The notes under the pieces were generated by a model. That model worked only from the letters and a program-made list of their open reading frames with translations, made no database searches and was not told the origin of the DNA. The translations under genes were made by a program, and so were the position numbers. Positions 51,720 through 60,847 of a DNA stretch of 64,000 bases are shown one piece after another. This stretch comes from Mesorhizobium loti R88b (GTDB lineage: Bacteria; Pseudomonadota; Alphaproteobacteria; Rhizobiales; Rhizobiaceae): assembly GCF_013170845.1 (NCBI RefSeq), contig NZ_CP033367.1, positions 2,233,001 through 2,297,000 of the forward strand, in the 5' to 3' direction. The number at the start of each line of letters is the position of its first letter. Positions within the stretch are counted from its first letter, which is position 1.

Positions 51720-53273
51720 ATGGCTCTTTTCGAACTTACCCTTGTCCTGCTTCTGGCTGCCGTCGCGCTGACGGCGCTGTCGCGGCGGCTTGAGATACCT
51801 TATCCGTCCCTGCTGGCTTTGGCCGGGGTGGCGATTGCCTTTGTGCCTGGCGCGCCGACGATCGAGATCGATCCGGAACTGGCGCTTGCCCTGTTCATCG
51901 CGCCGGTGCTTCTCGATGCCGCCTATGACACGTCGCTGCGCGATCTCAAGCGCTATCGGCTGGCGCTGCTGCTGCTGGCGCTTGGCGCCGTGGTCTTCAC
52001 CACCGCGGTGGTTGCCTTCGTTGGCTGGAAGATGGCCGGTCTGCCGATCGCGGCGGCGATCGCGCTCGGTGCCATCGTCGCGCCGCCGGATGCGGTGGCG
52101 GCAAGTGCCGTGCTTGGGCAATTCAAAGTGCCGCACCGCATCACCGCCATCCTGCAGGGCGAGAGCCTGCTCAACGATGCCACCGCGCTCCTGATCTACC
52201 GGCTGGCGGTTTCGGCGGCTCTCGGCACGATCATGCTGAGCAACGCCATTCCGACGATCCTGCTGGCAACGATCGGCAGCCTGGTCGCGGGTTATCTGTT
52301 TGGCCGCTTGTCGCTGCTGACGCTCACCCGGATCGAAGATGCGGCGAGCAGCACGGTGGTGCAGTTCGCGGGAACATTCGCGGTCTGGATCATCGCCGAC
52401 AAGCTCGGCCTTTCGGCCATCATCACCATTGTCGTCTATGCCATGACGATCGCGCGCAGGGCGCCGCGCCGCATGTCGGCAAGGCGCCGCGTCAGCACCT
52501 ATTCGGTGTGGGAATCTGTTGTTTTCGTGCTCAACGTGCTGGCCTTTGTGCTGATGGGCCTGCAGGCGCGATCGATCGTCGGCCGGCTTGCCGGGGAAGG
52601 GCAAGGCCAGGCCTTTCTCTTCGCCACGACAGTGCTGGTCGTCGTCATCGTGGCACGCCTTGTCTGGGTGGCAAGTTACGTTGCGATCATACGGTGGTTT
52701 GCCTGCTTCGGCAGCGAAGACAGAAGGCAGGACGTGCCGACGTTTGGCGGCGCCGTGCTGGTCGGTTGGTGCGGCATGCGGGGGCTGGTGACGCTGGTGG
52801 TGGCCATCGCCCTGCCTGCCGGCTTTCCCGGCCGCGATCCGATCGTGCTTGCCGCCTTCGCGGTGGTTCTGGGCACGCTGGTGCTGCAAGGGATGACGCT
52901 GAAGCCTTTGCTGCGGATACTGAACTTCCCGCGGGACACGACCATCGATCGCGAGGTGGCGCAGGCACGCGTGGCCATCATGCAGGCAGCACTCGACGTG
53001 CTGAGCCGCAAGACGTCCGCGGCGGCTTCTGTCGTGCGCGAGCAGTATGAGGCTCAGCGCGTGATTGCTGAAAACCCGGAGGACGCTCAGGCCGCAACTG
53101 AATACGACCGGCTGCGGCTCTACGCCATCAACCGCCAGCGCGACACGCTGGAGGAACTGCGCCGCAACGGCACGATCGGCGACGAGGCTTATCACCGGCT
53201 GGAGGAAGAGATCGACTGGTCGGAGCTGGCGGCGTCGCCGGCCGGGAGCTTTCAGCCGCTGACGACCTATTAG
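51720..53273 (+). CDS. Na+/H+ antiporter, CPA1 family
   Basis: A 517-residue antiporter with about 12 transmembrane helices. The ion-binding motif is APPDAVAASAVL (the CPA1 Asp pair region), and QGESLLNDATALLIY is the second conserved helix (Asn-Asp). The C-terminal 100 residues are cytosolic and helical. It exchanges Na+ or K+ for H+ for pH and salt homeostasis. No clear operon partner. Confidence 0.92.
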   Translation: MALFELTLVLLLAAVALTALSRRLEIPYPSLLALAGVAIAFVPGAPTIEIDPELALALFIAPVLLDAAYDTSLRDLKRYRLALLLLALGAVVFTTAVVAFVGWKMAGLPIAAAIALGAIVAPPDAVAASAVLGQFKVPHRITAILQGESLLNDATALLIYRLAVSAALGTIMLSNAIPTILLATIGSLVAGYLFGRLSLLTLTRIEDAASSTVVQFAGTFAVWIIADKLGLSAIITIVVYAMTIARRAPRRMSARRRVSTYSVWESVVFVLNVLAFVLMGLQARSIVGRLAGEGQGQAFLFATTVLVVVIVARLVWVASYVAIIRWFACFGSEDRRQDVPTFGGAVLVGWCGMRGLVTLVVAIALPAGFPGRDPIVLAAFAVVLGTLVLQGMTLKPLLRILNFPRDTTIDREVAQARVAIMQAALDVLSRKTSAAASVVREQYEAQRVIAENPEDAQAATEYDRLRLYAINRQRDTLEELRRNGTIGDEAYHRLEEEIDWSELAASPAGSFQPLTTY

Positions 53274-53480
53274 GACCGTTCATCGTCATAGTTGAGCCGC
53301 CAGCGCTCATGAGACGCCTCGCGGCGTTTTCCGGCGCGCGGAGGATACCGATGCGGTCCGGAATCGATGCATGATCGCGCAGCAAGGGCGCTTCTGGCAC
53401 AAGCCGCTTCCATTCTCCTGCACATTGCAAGCAATCCACCGAACCGCTACTGCCATCACCGAAAGTGAGCCGGATAAGCA

Positions 53481-54389
53481 ATGAAGCTGGTCAGCTACAA
53501 CATCCAGTACGGGTTCGGCAGCGATGGCCGCTACGATCTTTCGCGCGCGGCGCGCATCGTTGGCGGCGCCGATATCATCGCGCTGCAGGAAGTCGAGCGG
53601 AACTGGCAGCGCAGCAATTTCGACGACCAGCCGGAACTGCTTTCGGGCCTGCTGCCCGACTATCATTGGGTCTACGGCCCGGCCTTCGACATGGATGCCA
53701 GCGAGCGGCGGGACGACCGCCTGGTCAATCGGCGCCAGCAGTTCGGCACCATGGTTTTGTCGAAATCACCGATCGTCTGGTCGCGGCTGCATGCGCTGCC
53801 GATGCGCCGCACCCTGCGGCCGCTCAACACCCGCAATGCCGCACTGGAATGCATGATCCGCACGCCGGCCGGCCCGGTGCGGTTCGTCTCGCTGCATCTC
53901 GCCCACATCGCGGCCGAGGAGCGGCTGGAACAGATCGACTATCTCCTTGCTGAGCATCGCCGTGCGCCTTCCGACGGCGGGCCGTGGAGCGGCATCGATG
54001 ACGAGCCTTCGCGCAACTGGACCAGCGGCGAAGCCGAGCCGGAAAATCCGCTGGCGGCGATCTGGATGGGCGATTTCAACATGGAGCCGGGCAGCGCCGA
54101 ATATGGCCGCATCACCGGCAGCACGCCCTATCATCGCGGTGCTGCCTATCTCGAAGGCTTCGTCGATGCTGCCGCCGTTGCCAGCGAACCGTTGGATGAC
54201 TTCCACACGCATGAGAAGATCATCGATGGCAGACTGGCAAAGCGCCGGCTTGACCACTGCTTCGTCGGCGGCATGTTTGCGGGCCGCGTGCGCTCGGTCG
54301 GATCCGATATAGGCGAGGTGGCGTCCGATCACTTCCCGGTCCGGGTCGACATCGATCTCGAAACGCCGCTTGGCTTGGGAGGTCGATAA
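53481..54389 (+). CDS. endonuclease/exonuclease/phosphatase (EEP) family protein
   Basis: A 302-residue EEP-fold metal-dependent hydrolase. Motifs: SYNIQYG, IALQEVERN (catalytic Glu), LHLAHI, WMGDFNMEP (Asp-Phe-Asn), RRLDHCFV and SDHFPV (Asp-His) in family order. It cleaves phosphodiesters or phosphomonoesters; substrate unknown. No signal peptide. The gap before it (53274-53480) shows nothing I can support. Confidence 0.92.
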   Translation: MKLVSYNIQYGFGSDGRYDLSRAARIVGGADIIALQEVERNWQRSNFDDQPELLSGLLPDYHWVYGPAFDMDASERRDDRLVNRRQQFGTMVLSKSPIVWSRLHALPMRRTLRPLNTRNAALECMIRTPAGPVRFVSLHLAHIAAEERLEQIDYLLAEHRRAPSDGGPWSGIDDEPSRNWTSGEAEPENPLAAIWMGDFNMEPGSAEYGRITGSTPYHRGAAYLEGFVDAAAVASEPLDDFHTHEKIIDGRLAKRRLDHCFVGGMFAGRVRSVGSDIGEVASDHFPVRVDIDLETPLGLGGR

Positions 54390-54396
54390 GCCTGAA

Positions 54397-55242
54397 ATGA
54401 CGCTTTTCGTCTTCTTCGCGGTGCTTGCCGCCGCTGCCATGCACGCGATCTGGAACGCGCTGGTCAAGGTGCATCTCGACCGTTTCATGTCGATCACGCT
54501 GATGACGCTCGGCATGGGGTTCGCCGCGCTTTTTGCCTTGCCGTTCGTCGAAGTGCCCAGGGCCGAGGTGTGGCCCTACATCATCGCCTCGGTGATCTTC
54601 CACATAGGCTACAGGACATTCCTGATCGGTGCCTATAAGGCCGGCGATTTCGCGCAGACCTATCCGCTGGCGCGTGGCACCGCTCCGCTGCTTGCGGCAC
54701 TGGGTGGCATATTCGTTGTTGCCGAGGTCCCAGGGCCGTTTGCCATCCTCGGCATTCTCTTGCTGTCAGCCGGCACGCTGGTGATGTCGTTTCGCGGCGG
54801 CGCGCATTTGGAGAAGCTCAATCTGCGCGCGGTCGGCTTTGCCTTCGGCACCTCTGTCTTCATCGCCAGCTACACGCTGTCTGACGGCAGCGGCGCCAGG
54901 CTTGCCGCTACTGCCCAGAGCTACGCGGCATGGCTGTTCGTCTGCGACGCCATGGGAGCCCTGGTGCTGTGCCTGATCTTCCGGGGGCCAAAAGCGCTGC
55001 CGGTGCTGGCCAGCAGTTGGAAGACCGGCATATTCACCGGCGTGCTCAGCGGTGCCGCCTACTGGATCGTGATGTGGGCGATGACCAAGGCGCCGGTCGC
55101 CTCGGTCGCCTCGCTGCGCGAGACCTCGATCCTGTTTGCCATGATGATCTCGGTCTACGCGCTTGGCGAGAAGATGACGGGCTGGCGCGGTGCGGCCGCG
55201 CTCAGCATTGTTGCGGGTGTCATCGCGCTCCGGATGGGTTAA
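54397..55242 (+). CDS. EamA/DMT family transporter
   Basis: A 281-residue protein with ten predicted transmembrane helices in two EamA halves. The opening TLFVFFAVLAAAAMHAIWNALVK and the second-half SGAAYWIVMWAMTKAPVASVASLRE are typical of DMT exporters of metabolites. Start at 54397 because the upstream frame start lacks family sequence and lies within the previous gene's end. Followed by a palindromic repeat. Confidence 0.9.
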   Translation: MTLFVFFAVLAAAAMHAIWNALVKVHLDRFMSITLMTLGMGFAALFALPFVEVPRAEVWPYIIASVIFHIGYRTFLIGAYKAGDFAQTYPLARGTAPLLAALGGIFVVAEVPGPFAILGILLLSAGTLVMSFRGGAHLEKLNLRAVGFAFGTSVFIASYTLSDGSGARLAATAQSYAAWLFVCDAMGALVLCLIFRGPKALPVLASSWKTGIFTGVLSGAAYWIVMWAMTKAPVASVASLRETSILFAMMISVYALGEKMTGWRGAAALSIVAGVIALRMG

Positions 55243-55288
55243 AGCACGATCCCGAAAAGTTGCAGACTTTTCGGACAAAGATCATGCT
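55243..55288. repeat. rhizobial palindromic intergenic repeat (AGCACGATCCCGAAAAGT type)
   Basis: AGCACGATCCCGAAAAGT pairs with ACTTTTCGG-acaaa-GATCATGCT around TGCAG. The sequence GATCCCGAAAAGT...TTTTCGG...GATCATGCT is of the kind repeated many times in Mesorhizobium and related genomes. It sits between convergent genes. Confidence 0.75.
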
Positions 55289-55301
55289 CGAAAAAGGGCG
55301 C

Positions 55302-56519
55302 TCAACTCAGTACAGTCATCACTTGGCCGCGCCGTTCCGGACTGAAGCGGATGACGACGATGATGCAGACGGCGACCACGCCGGCAAAAAGCGCCAGCGC
55401 GTAGCCGTAGCTGCCCCCGGGCGCCTCCGCGATTCCCGCCTGATACGGACCGCCATAGGATGCTGCGAGATTACCGGCCTGATAGATGAAGCCGGGCAAC
55501 GTCGCGCGCACCGCACCGGGCGAGAGTTCGTTGAGGTGCACGGGGATGACGCCCCAGGCGCCCTGCACCGCAACCTGCATGACGAAGGCGCCGATGGCGA
55601 GCATGAATGGCGTGGAGCTGTAGGCCCACAGCGGAATCGCCGGCAGGGCGATAATGCACGCCAGGGTGATCGCGTTGACGCGGCCGATCTTCTCGGACAG
55701 TGCGCCAAAGGTCAGGCCTCCCGCGATGGCGCCGAGATTGGCAACGATGGTGATCCAGCTCACCGTGTGCGGATCGAAGCCGTGCTGCTTCTTCAGGAAG
55801 GTCGGGTAGAGGTCCTGCGTGCCGTGGCTGAAGAAATTGAAGAACATCATCAGCACGACGGCATAGAGCGCGACGCCCCAGTTCTTCTGCAGCGTTTCCA
55901 GCAGGCCAGGCCTGGGTGCCTTCTGCGCCTCGACGAAGGCGGGTGATTCCGGCACGTGCGAGCGGATGAAGAGCACGATCAGCGCCGGCACGAAGGAAAG
56001 CAGGAACATGGCGCGCCAGCCGACCGTGTAGCCGCCGATCGTCTGCTGATAGAGCAGGCCATAGACCACCGCCGCCAGGAGATAGCCGGCGGGATAGCCG
56101 CATTGCAGGATGCCTGAGACCAGGCCGCGCGCGCTGGGCGGGACGGATTCCATGGCCAGCGAACTGCCGAGCCCCCATTCGCCGCCCATGGCGATACCGA
56201 ACAACGCGCGCAGCGCCAGGAAGATGCCGAGATTGGGGGAGAAGGCGGCAAGCGCCCCGATCACCGAATAGCTGACGATGTTGAGCATCAGGATCGGCTT
56301 GCGCCCATATTTGTCGGCGAGCATGCCAAAGAAGAACGCGCCGATGAAGCGCGTTGCCAAGGTCAGGAACAGCGCCTTGGACACTGCGGGGACGTCTGTT
56401 CCAAACTCAGTCGCAATATCCGTGAGCAGGAATGTCAGAAGGAAGAAATCAAAAGCATCGAGTGTCCAGCCGAGAAATGAGGCCAGAACGGTTTTCTTCT
56501 GCTCTGAAGTGAGATTCAA
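55302..56519 (-). CDS. MFS transporter, sialate/lactate (SHS) type
   Basis: A 405-residue MFS carrier with 12 helices. The opening ASFLGWTLDAFDFFLLTFLLTDIA and the loop GRKPILMLNIVSYSVIG followed by GIAMGGEWGLGSSLAMESVP resemble proton symporters for carboxylates or sialic acid. TTG at 56519 with GGAGG five bases upstream is the likely start; the longer frame start at 56570 has none. It runs with the operon downstream on the minus strand and may take up an acidic product or substrate. Confidence 0.88.
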   Translation of the reverse strand: MNLTSEQKKTVLASFLGWTLDAFDFFLLTFLLTDIATEFGTDVPAVSKALFLTLATRFIGAFFFGMLADKYGRKPILMLNIVSYSVIGALAAFSPNLGIFLALRALFGIAMGGEWGLGSSLAMESVPPSARGLVSGILQCGYPAGYLLAAVVYGLLYQQTIGGYTVGWRAMFLLSFVPALIVLFIRSHVPESPAFVEAQKAPRPGLLETLQKNWGVALYAVVLMMFFNFFSHGTQDLYPTFLKKQHGFDPHTVSWITIVANLGAIAGGLTFGALSEKIGRVNAITLACIIALPAIPLWAYSSTPFMLAIGAFVMQVAVQGAWGVIPVHLNELSPGAVRATLPGFIYQAGNLAASYGGPYQAGIAEAPGGSYGYALALFAGVVAVCIIVVIRFSPERRGQVMTVLS

Positions 56520-56609
56520 GGCGTCCTCCTTTGGTTCCCCCAAAGGAACGATATGTCGCCCTATTGGCAAAAGAGAACAGTTATCAGTCGGCTTTCGAAA
56601 GACCAGCGG

Positions 56610-56933
56610 TCACTTTTTCGTAAGATCGAGGTCGAAGACCATCAATCCGTCTGTGCCGCCTTCGAGTGCGGCGACCAGCCGGGCCCCAGCGCGCTGGTGC
56701 GCTTCATGCACGAGATAGGCATCACGGGCGGCGGCGTCGCGGAAATCGATGGTGAAGCCATGTGTGAAGCCACGTGCGAACGGCTCGGGACTGGCATTGT
56801 CGCTGAAGTGGACGGTGTCCATGCCGTCGATCACCTGTCGCAGCGCCTCGAGGTCGGCATGGATCGCCTTGCGTTCTCCGGTGCCGACATCGTTACGGAA
56901 TTTAACGAACACACAGTGCCTGATCATCTTCAT
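56610..56933 (-). CDS. Dabb (stress-responsive A/B barrel) family protein
   Basis: A 107-residue protein starting MKMIRHCVFVKFRNDVG. The H-(C/V)-x-F-(V/I)-KF opening, then F-T-H-G-F-T-I-D-F-R-D and YLVHEAHQRA pattern match the Dabb ferredoxin-like fold. Function in the operon is unknown; Dabb proteins have been linked to dimeric small-molecule binding and some lyases. Start ATG 56933 or the next in-frame ATG at 56927. Seven bases separate it from the GMC gene stop. Confidence 0.85.
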   Translation of the reverse strand: MKMIRHCVFVKFRNDVGTGERKAIHADLEALRQVIDGMDTVHFSDNASPEPFARGFTHGFTIDFRDAAARDAYLVHEAHQRAGARLVAALEGGTDGLMVFDLDLTKK

Positions 56934-56940
56934 AGTCCCT

Positions 56941-58569
56941 TCAAGCGGCCCGGTTTCCCGAAAACACCGCCGGTGGCAGCGGCTCCCTGCCCAGAATGAT
57001 GTCTGCACCCTTTTCACCAACCATGATGGTCGGTGCATTGGTGTTGGAGGAGGGCACACGCGGCATCACCGAAGCGTCGCAGACCCGCAGACCTTCGATG
57101 CCACGCAGGCGCAGATCCGGTGTCACGACGGCCATGTCGTCATGGCCCATGCGGCAGGTGCCGACCGGGTGATGATCGGTCTTGGAGGTACGGCAGGCAT
57201 AGTCGAACAGCTCGTCGTCGCTTTGCAGGGCGGGGCCAGGCAGCACTTCCCTCAGCACATAAGGGGCGAGCGCCTTCTGCCGCATGATCTCGCGCGCCAG
57301 CCGCAGCCCCTTGATCGACATGGCGCGATCGTAAGGATCGGACCAGTAGTTCGGGTCGATCAGCGGGTGGTCGGCCGGGTCGGCGCTCTTCAGCCGCACC
57401 GTGCCGCGCGAGCGCGGCCGCAGGAAGGCCGAGTTCAAGGTGACGCCCGGATTGTTCAGCTTCTCGACGCCGGCCTCGATGCCGGAGCCGAGACCGAGAT
57501 GGAACTGGATGTCGGGCGAGGCGGCGGTCGGATCGGCGTACCAGAAGCCGCCGGTCTCGAACAGGCTGGAGGCCACCGGCCCCTTCTTCAAAAGCAGATA
57601 TTGCAGGCCGGCCCATGCCGTGCGGTGCAGCTTCGCGTAATTGTCGTAAGTGTGGTCGCCGGTGCATTCGGCGATGACGAACAGGTCGAGATGGTCCTGC
57701 ATGTTGGAGCCGACACCGGGCAGGTCAAGCACTGGTGTGACGCCGACCGATTTCAGGTGGTCGGCCGGGCCGATGCCCGACTGCATCAGCAGCTTCGGCG
57801 AGCCGATGGCGCCGGACGAGACGATCACCTCGCGCTCGGCACGCAGGATAGTCTTCTGGCCACCCGGCCTGTCGACGATCTCGACGCCGATGGCGCGGCC
57901 CTTTTCGACGACGATGCGGGTTACCAGCACATCGGTTCTGACCGTCAGGTTCTTGCGGGCACGGATCGGCTTGAGATAGGCGACCGAAGCGGAGGATCGC
58001 CGGGCATCCTTCTGCGTCAACTGGTAGTAGCCGACGCCTTCCTGGGCTGCGCCGTTGAAGTCCGGGTTGAAGGGAATGCCCATCTCCTGGCCGGCGCGGA
58101 AATAGGCCTCGCAGATCGGCAGCGGCGAAATCGGGTTCGACACGCCAAGCGGACCCTGGTCGCCGTGAAAGTCGTTGGCGTAGCGCTGGTTGTTCTCGGC
58201 CCGTTTGAAATAGGGCAGCACGTCGCGATAGCCCCAGCCGGTCAGGCCCTCTTCCTTCTCCCAGGCATCGTAGTCACGGGCATTGCCGCGCGTGTAGATC
58301 TGGGCGTTGATGGAGGAGCCGCCGCCGACCACCTTGGCCTGCGTGTACCAGAAGACACGGTCCTTCATGTTCCTCTGCGGCACGGTCGACCAGCCCCACG
58401 ACGCAATGCCCTTGGTCATCTTGGCGAAGCCCGCCGGCATGTGGATGTAGGGATGCCAGTCCTTGCCGCCGGCTTCCAGCAGCAGCACTGAATTGCCGGG
58501 ATCCTCGCTTAGCCGGTTGGCCAGAACACAGCCGGCCGGGCCGGCGCCCACGATGATGTAGTCAGTCAT
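56941..58569 (-). CDS. GMC family FAD-dependent oxidoreductase (choline-dehydrogenase-like)
   Basis: A 542-residue GMC flavoprotein. The FAD-binding fold is at the N-terminus (YIIVGAGPAGCVLANRLSED), the second FAD motif is VVGGGSSINAQIYTRG, and the catalytic His region is KTDHHPVGTCRMG with SSNTNAPTIMVGEKGAD at the end. It resembles AlkJ/choline dehydrogenase-type alcohol oxidoreductases. It lacks a Tat signal, so is cytosolic. It is 12 bases before the SDR in the reverse-strand operon and probably oxidises an alcohol or sugar hydroxyl. Confidence 0.95.
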   Translation of the reverse strand: MTDYIIVGAGPAGCVLANRLSEDPGNSVLLLEAGGKDWHPYIHMPAGFAKMTKGIASWGWSTVPQRNMKDRVFWYTQAKVVGGGSSINAQIYTRGNARDYDAWEKEEGLTGWGYRDVLPYFKRAENNQRYANDFHGDQGPLGVSNPISPLPICEAYFRAGQEMGIPFNPDFNGAAQEGVGYYQLTQKDARRSSASVAYLKPIRARKNLTVRTDVLVTRIVVEKGRAIGVEIVDRPGGQKTILRAEREVIVSSGAIGSPKLLMQSGIGPADHLKSVGVTPVLDLPGVGSNMQDHLDLFVIAECTGDHTYDNYAKLHRTAWAGLQYLLLKKGPVASSLFETGGFWYADPTAASPDIQFHLGLGSGIEAGVEKLNNPGVTLNSAFLRPRSRGTVRLKSADPADHPLIDPNYWSDPYDRAMSIKGLRLAREIMRQKALAPYVLREVLPGPALQSDDELFDYACRTSKTDHHPVGTCRMGHDDMAVVTPDLRLRGIEGLRVCDASVMPRVPSSNTNAPTIMVGEKGADIILGREPLPPAVFSGNRAA

Positions 58570-58581
58570 TTTTTCATCCGT

Positions 58582-59343
58582 TCAGAGCCGTGGCACGGAA
58601 AGCGCGCCGTCGACATTGATGATCGAGCCGGTCGAAAAGCCGAGCTTGCCGGAAGCGAGCGTCGCCACCATCGCGCCGATGTCGGAGGCCTCGCCCCAGC
58701 GTTTGGCCGGCACCAGGCCGCTGTCGATCAAGGCATCGTATTTGGCTGATATACCTGCCGTCATGTCGGTGCGGATAATGCCCGGCCGCAGCTCGAACAC
58801 GCCGATGTTTTCCGGAGCGAGGCGCAGCGCCAGGTTCTTCACCCACATGGAAAGCCCGGCCTTCGAGATGCAATATTCGGAGCGCTCCGGCGAGGCCATC
58901 TCGGCGCTGACCGAGGTGACGGTGATGATCGATCTTGGGTGGTTGCCCGGCGTGGCCAGCATCGCCTTGGCGACAGCCTGGCTGAGAAACACGGTGCCGC
59001 GCAGGTTGATATCAAGCGTGCGGTCGAAATTTTCCGGTTTCAGTTCCAGCAGGTCGCCGCGCAGGACGGCGCCGACGCCGGCATTGTTGACGAGGCAGTC
59101 GATGCGGCCGAAGGCGCGCATGGCGGTGTCGACAAGAGCCGGATGGCCGTCGAGATTGGCAATGTCACATCTGATGTAGGCAAGCTTTGCACCACGCCTG
59201 GTGATGTTGGCAGAAAGCCCATGCGGTGCTTGTTCGGCAAGGTCGGCGACCAGGATGTCGAAGCCGGCATCGGCCAGCGCCTCGGCGCAGGCAAGGCCGA
59301 TACCGCGCGCGCCGCCGGTGACAATGGCTGCGGGACGGGTCAT
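58582..59343 (-). CDS. SDR family oxidoreductase (3-ketoacyl-ACP-reductase-like)
   Basis: A 253-residue SDR. Motifs: TGGARGIGLACAEALA, CLVNNAG, catalytic Ser plus YCISKAGLSMWV (Y-x3-K) and NVDGALSV at the C-terminus. It is coupled by an ATGA overlap to the GMC gene at 59340 and is bracketed by two GMC enzymes. It probably reduces or oxidises a keto sugar or alcohol intermediate. Cytosolic. Confidence 0.93.
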   Translation of the reverse strand: MTRPAAIVTGGARGIGLACAEALADAGFDILVADLAEQAPHGLSANITRRGAKLAYIRCDIANLDGHPALVDTAMRAFGRIDCLVNNAGVGAVLRGDLLELKPENFDRTLDINLRGTVFLSQAVAKAMLATPGNHPRSIITVTSVSAEMASPERSEYCISKAGLSMWVKNLALRLAPENIGVFELRPGIIRTDMTAGISAKYDALIDSGLVPAKRWGEASDIGAMVATLASGKLGFSTGSIINVDGALSVPRL

Positions 59344-60842
59344 GCTGCAAGCTCGGTCTTGCGGATATGGTCGGCAACTCGCAATGCCTGAGCCGCAATC
59401 GACAGTGCCGGGTTCACGGCAGCTGAGTTCGGCAAAAAGCTGCCGTCGACGACGAACAGGTTCTGGTGGTCGAACGCCCGGCAGAACGGATCGAGCGGCG
59501 CGGTCGCGGGGTCGTCACCCATCTTGATCGTGCCGCACTGGTGCGAGGGGGTGCGCTTGTCGAAGGGGCGTGACAGCACGATGGGATAGCCGCAGGCGCG
59601 GAAGTTTTCGCGCATCACCTTGGTCAGCCCGTCGAGCGACTGCATGTTGGAGCGCCGCCACTGCATGACGATGTCCTTGCCGTCGACCATGATGCGGCTT
59701 TCGGGATCGGGCAGATCCTCGCACATCAGATACCAGTCGACGGCGTGGCCGGCCATGTAATCGAGCGCGAATTTCGGCACCGACTTCACATTGGCCTTGA
59801 GCATGTTGCCGTCGATCTTGCCGAGCAGCTGGACATTGCCGAGCGGTTTTCCGCCTCTGCCGTCAGAGAGATAATAATCGTTCAGCATCAGCGTCTTCTG
59901 GTAGACGGAGGTGTTCCTGCGGCGCGGATCGATCGCCAGCATGGCGCTGGAATTGTGGTTCATGAAATTGCGGCCGACCTGGTCGGAGCGATTGGCGAGG
60001 CCTTTGCCATCAGCGGAGGGCGAGCGCAGCAGGATGACAGCGGAGTTGACCGCGCCGGCCGACAGGATGACCAGCTTCGGCGTGACTTTCTTCGCCTCGC
60101 CATCCTGCCGGTAGTGGATGGCTGATATGGTTTTGCCGTCGGGCGCCGTCTCCAGATATTCGACATAGCAGCCGGTCTCGAGCCGGATGTTGTTGTCCTT
60201 CAGCGCCGCCGCCAGCGGTGCTGTCTGGGCGTCCATCTTGCCCTGACCGGTGTTGGGGAAAGCGTCCCAGCCGGTCTTGCCTTCTTTCAGCCAGGTGTCG
60301 ATGTCGACCCCGAGCGGCAATGAGGCCGGATGCAAGCCGAGGCCTTTCAGCTCGGCGCGGGCGCGGGCGATCGGGGCTTCGTCCGGCACCGGCTTGAAGG
60401 CATAAGGAATCGAGTGGAACGGTTCGGTCGGATCCTCGCCCAGCGCGCCGCGCACGCGAAACAGCTGCTCCGCCCTGGAATACCAGGGCTCGAACTCATC
60501 GTAGGAAAACGGCCATGCCGGCGAGACGCCGCCGAAGTGCTCCATGGCGGCAAAATCTTCCTTGCGGTAGCGGATCAGCACGGCGCCAAAGAATTTCGAA
60601 TTGCCGCCGACATAGTAGTAGTTGCCGGGGTTGAAGGCAGCACCCCCGGCCTCGCGCCACATCTCCTTTGGCCGGTAGTGGCCGTCGACGAAGATGGAGC
60701 GCGTGTCGCGGGCATGCGGCGTTGCCGGCAAGGGCTCGCCCCGCTCCAGCATCAGGATCGAAGCACCGCTGCCGGCCAGACCGGAGGCGATCGTGGCGCC
60801 GCCAATGCCGGAGCCGATGATGACGATGTCCGGATTTGCCAT
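59340..60842 (-). CDS. GMC family sugar oxidoreductase
   Basis: A 500-residue GMC enzyme distinct from the other one. FAD fold: IVIIGSGIGGATIASGLAGSG; then YYVGGNSKFFGAVLIRYR; and the catalytic region KRTPSHQCGTIKMGDD with AAVNPALSIAAQALRVADHI. This branch includes pyranose and glucoside dehydrogenases and similar FAD sugar enzymes. It lies directly after the sugar ABC ATPase gene, so sugar oxidation is likely. There is no Tat signal; electron acceptor is unknown. Confidence 0.93.
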   Translation of the reverse strand: MANPDIVIIGSGIGGATIASGLAGSGASILMLERGEPLPATPHARDTRSIFVDGHYRPKEMWREAGGAAFNPGNYYYVGGNSKFFGAVLIRYRKEDFAAMEHFGGVSPAWPFSYDEFEPWYSRAEQLFRVRGALGEDPTEPFHSIPYAFKPVPDEAPIARARAELKGLGLHPASLPLGVDIDTWLKEGKTGWDAFPNTGQGKMDAQTAPLAAALKDNNIRLETGCYVEYLETAPDGKTISAIHYRQDGEAKKVTPKLVILSAGAVNSAVILLRSPSADGKGLANRSDQVGRNFMNHNSSAMLAIDPRRRNTSVYQKTLMLNDYYLSDGRGGKPLGNVQLLGKIDGNMLKANVKSVPKFALDYMAGHAVDWYLMCEDLPDPESRIMVDGKDIVMQWRRSNMQSLDGLTKVMRENFRACGYPIVLSRPFDKRTPSHQCGTIKMGDDPATAPLDPFCRAFDHQNLFVVDGSFLPNSAAVNPALSIAAQALRVADHIRKTELAA

Positions 60843-60847
60843 AGCCG

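Noticed and set aside
53307..53666. Minus-strand frame in the gap before the EEP gene
   Set aside because: It enters the EEP gene in antisense and has no ribosome site or domain.
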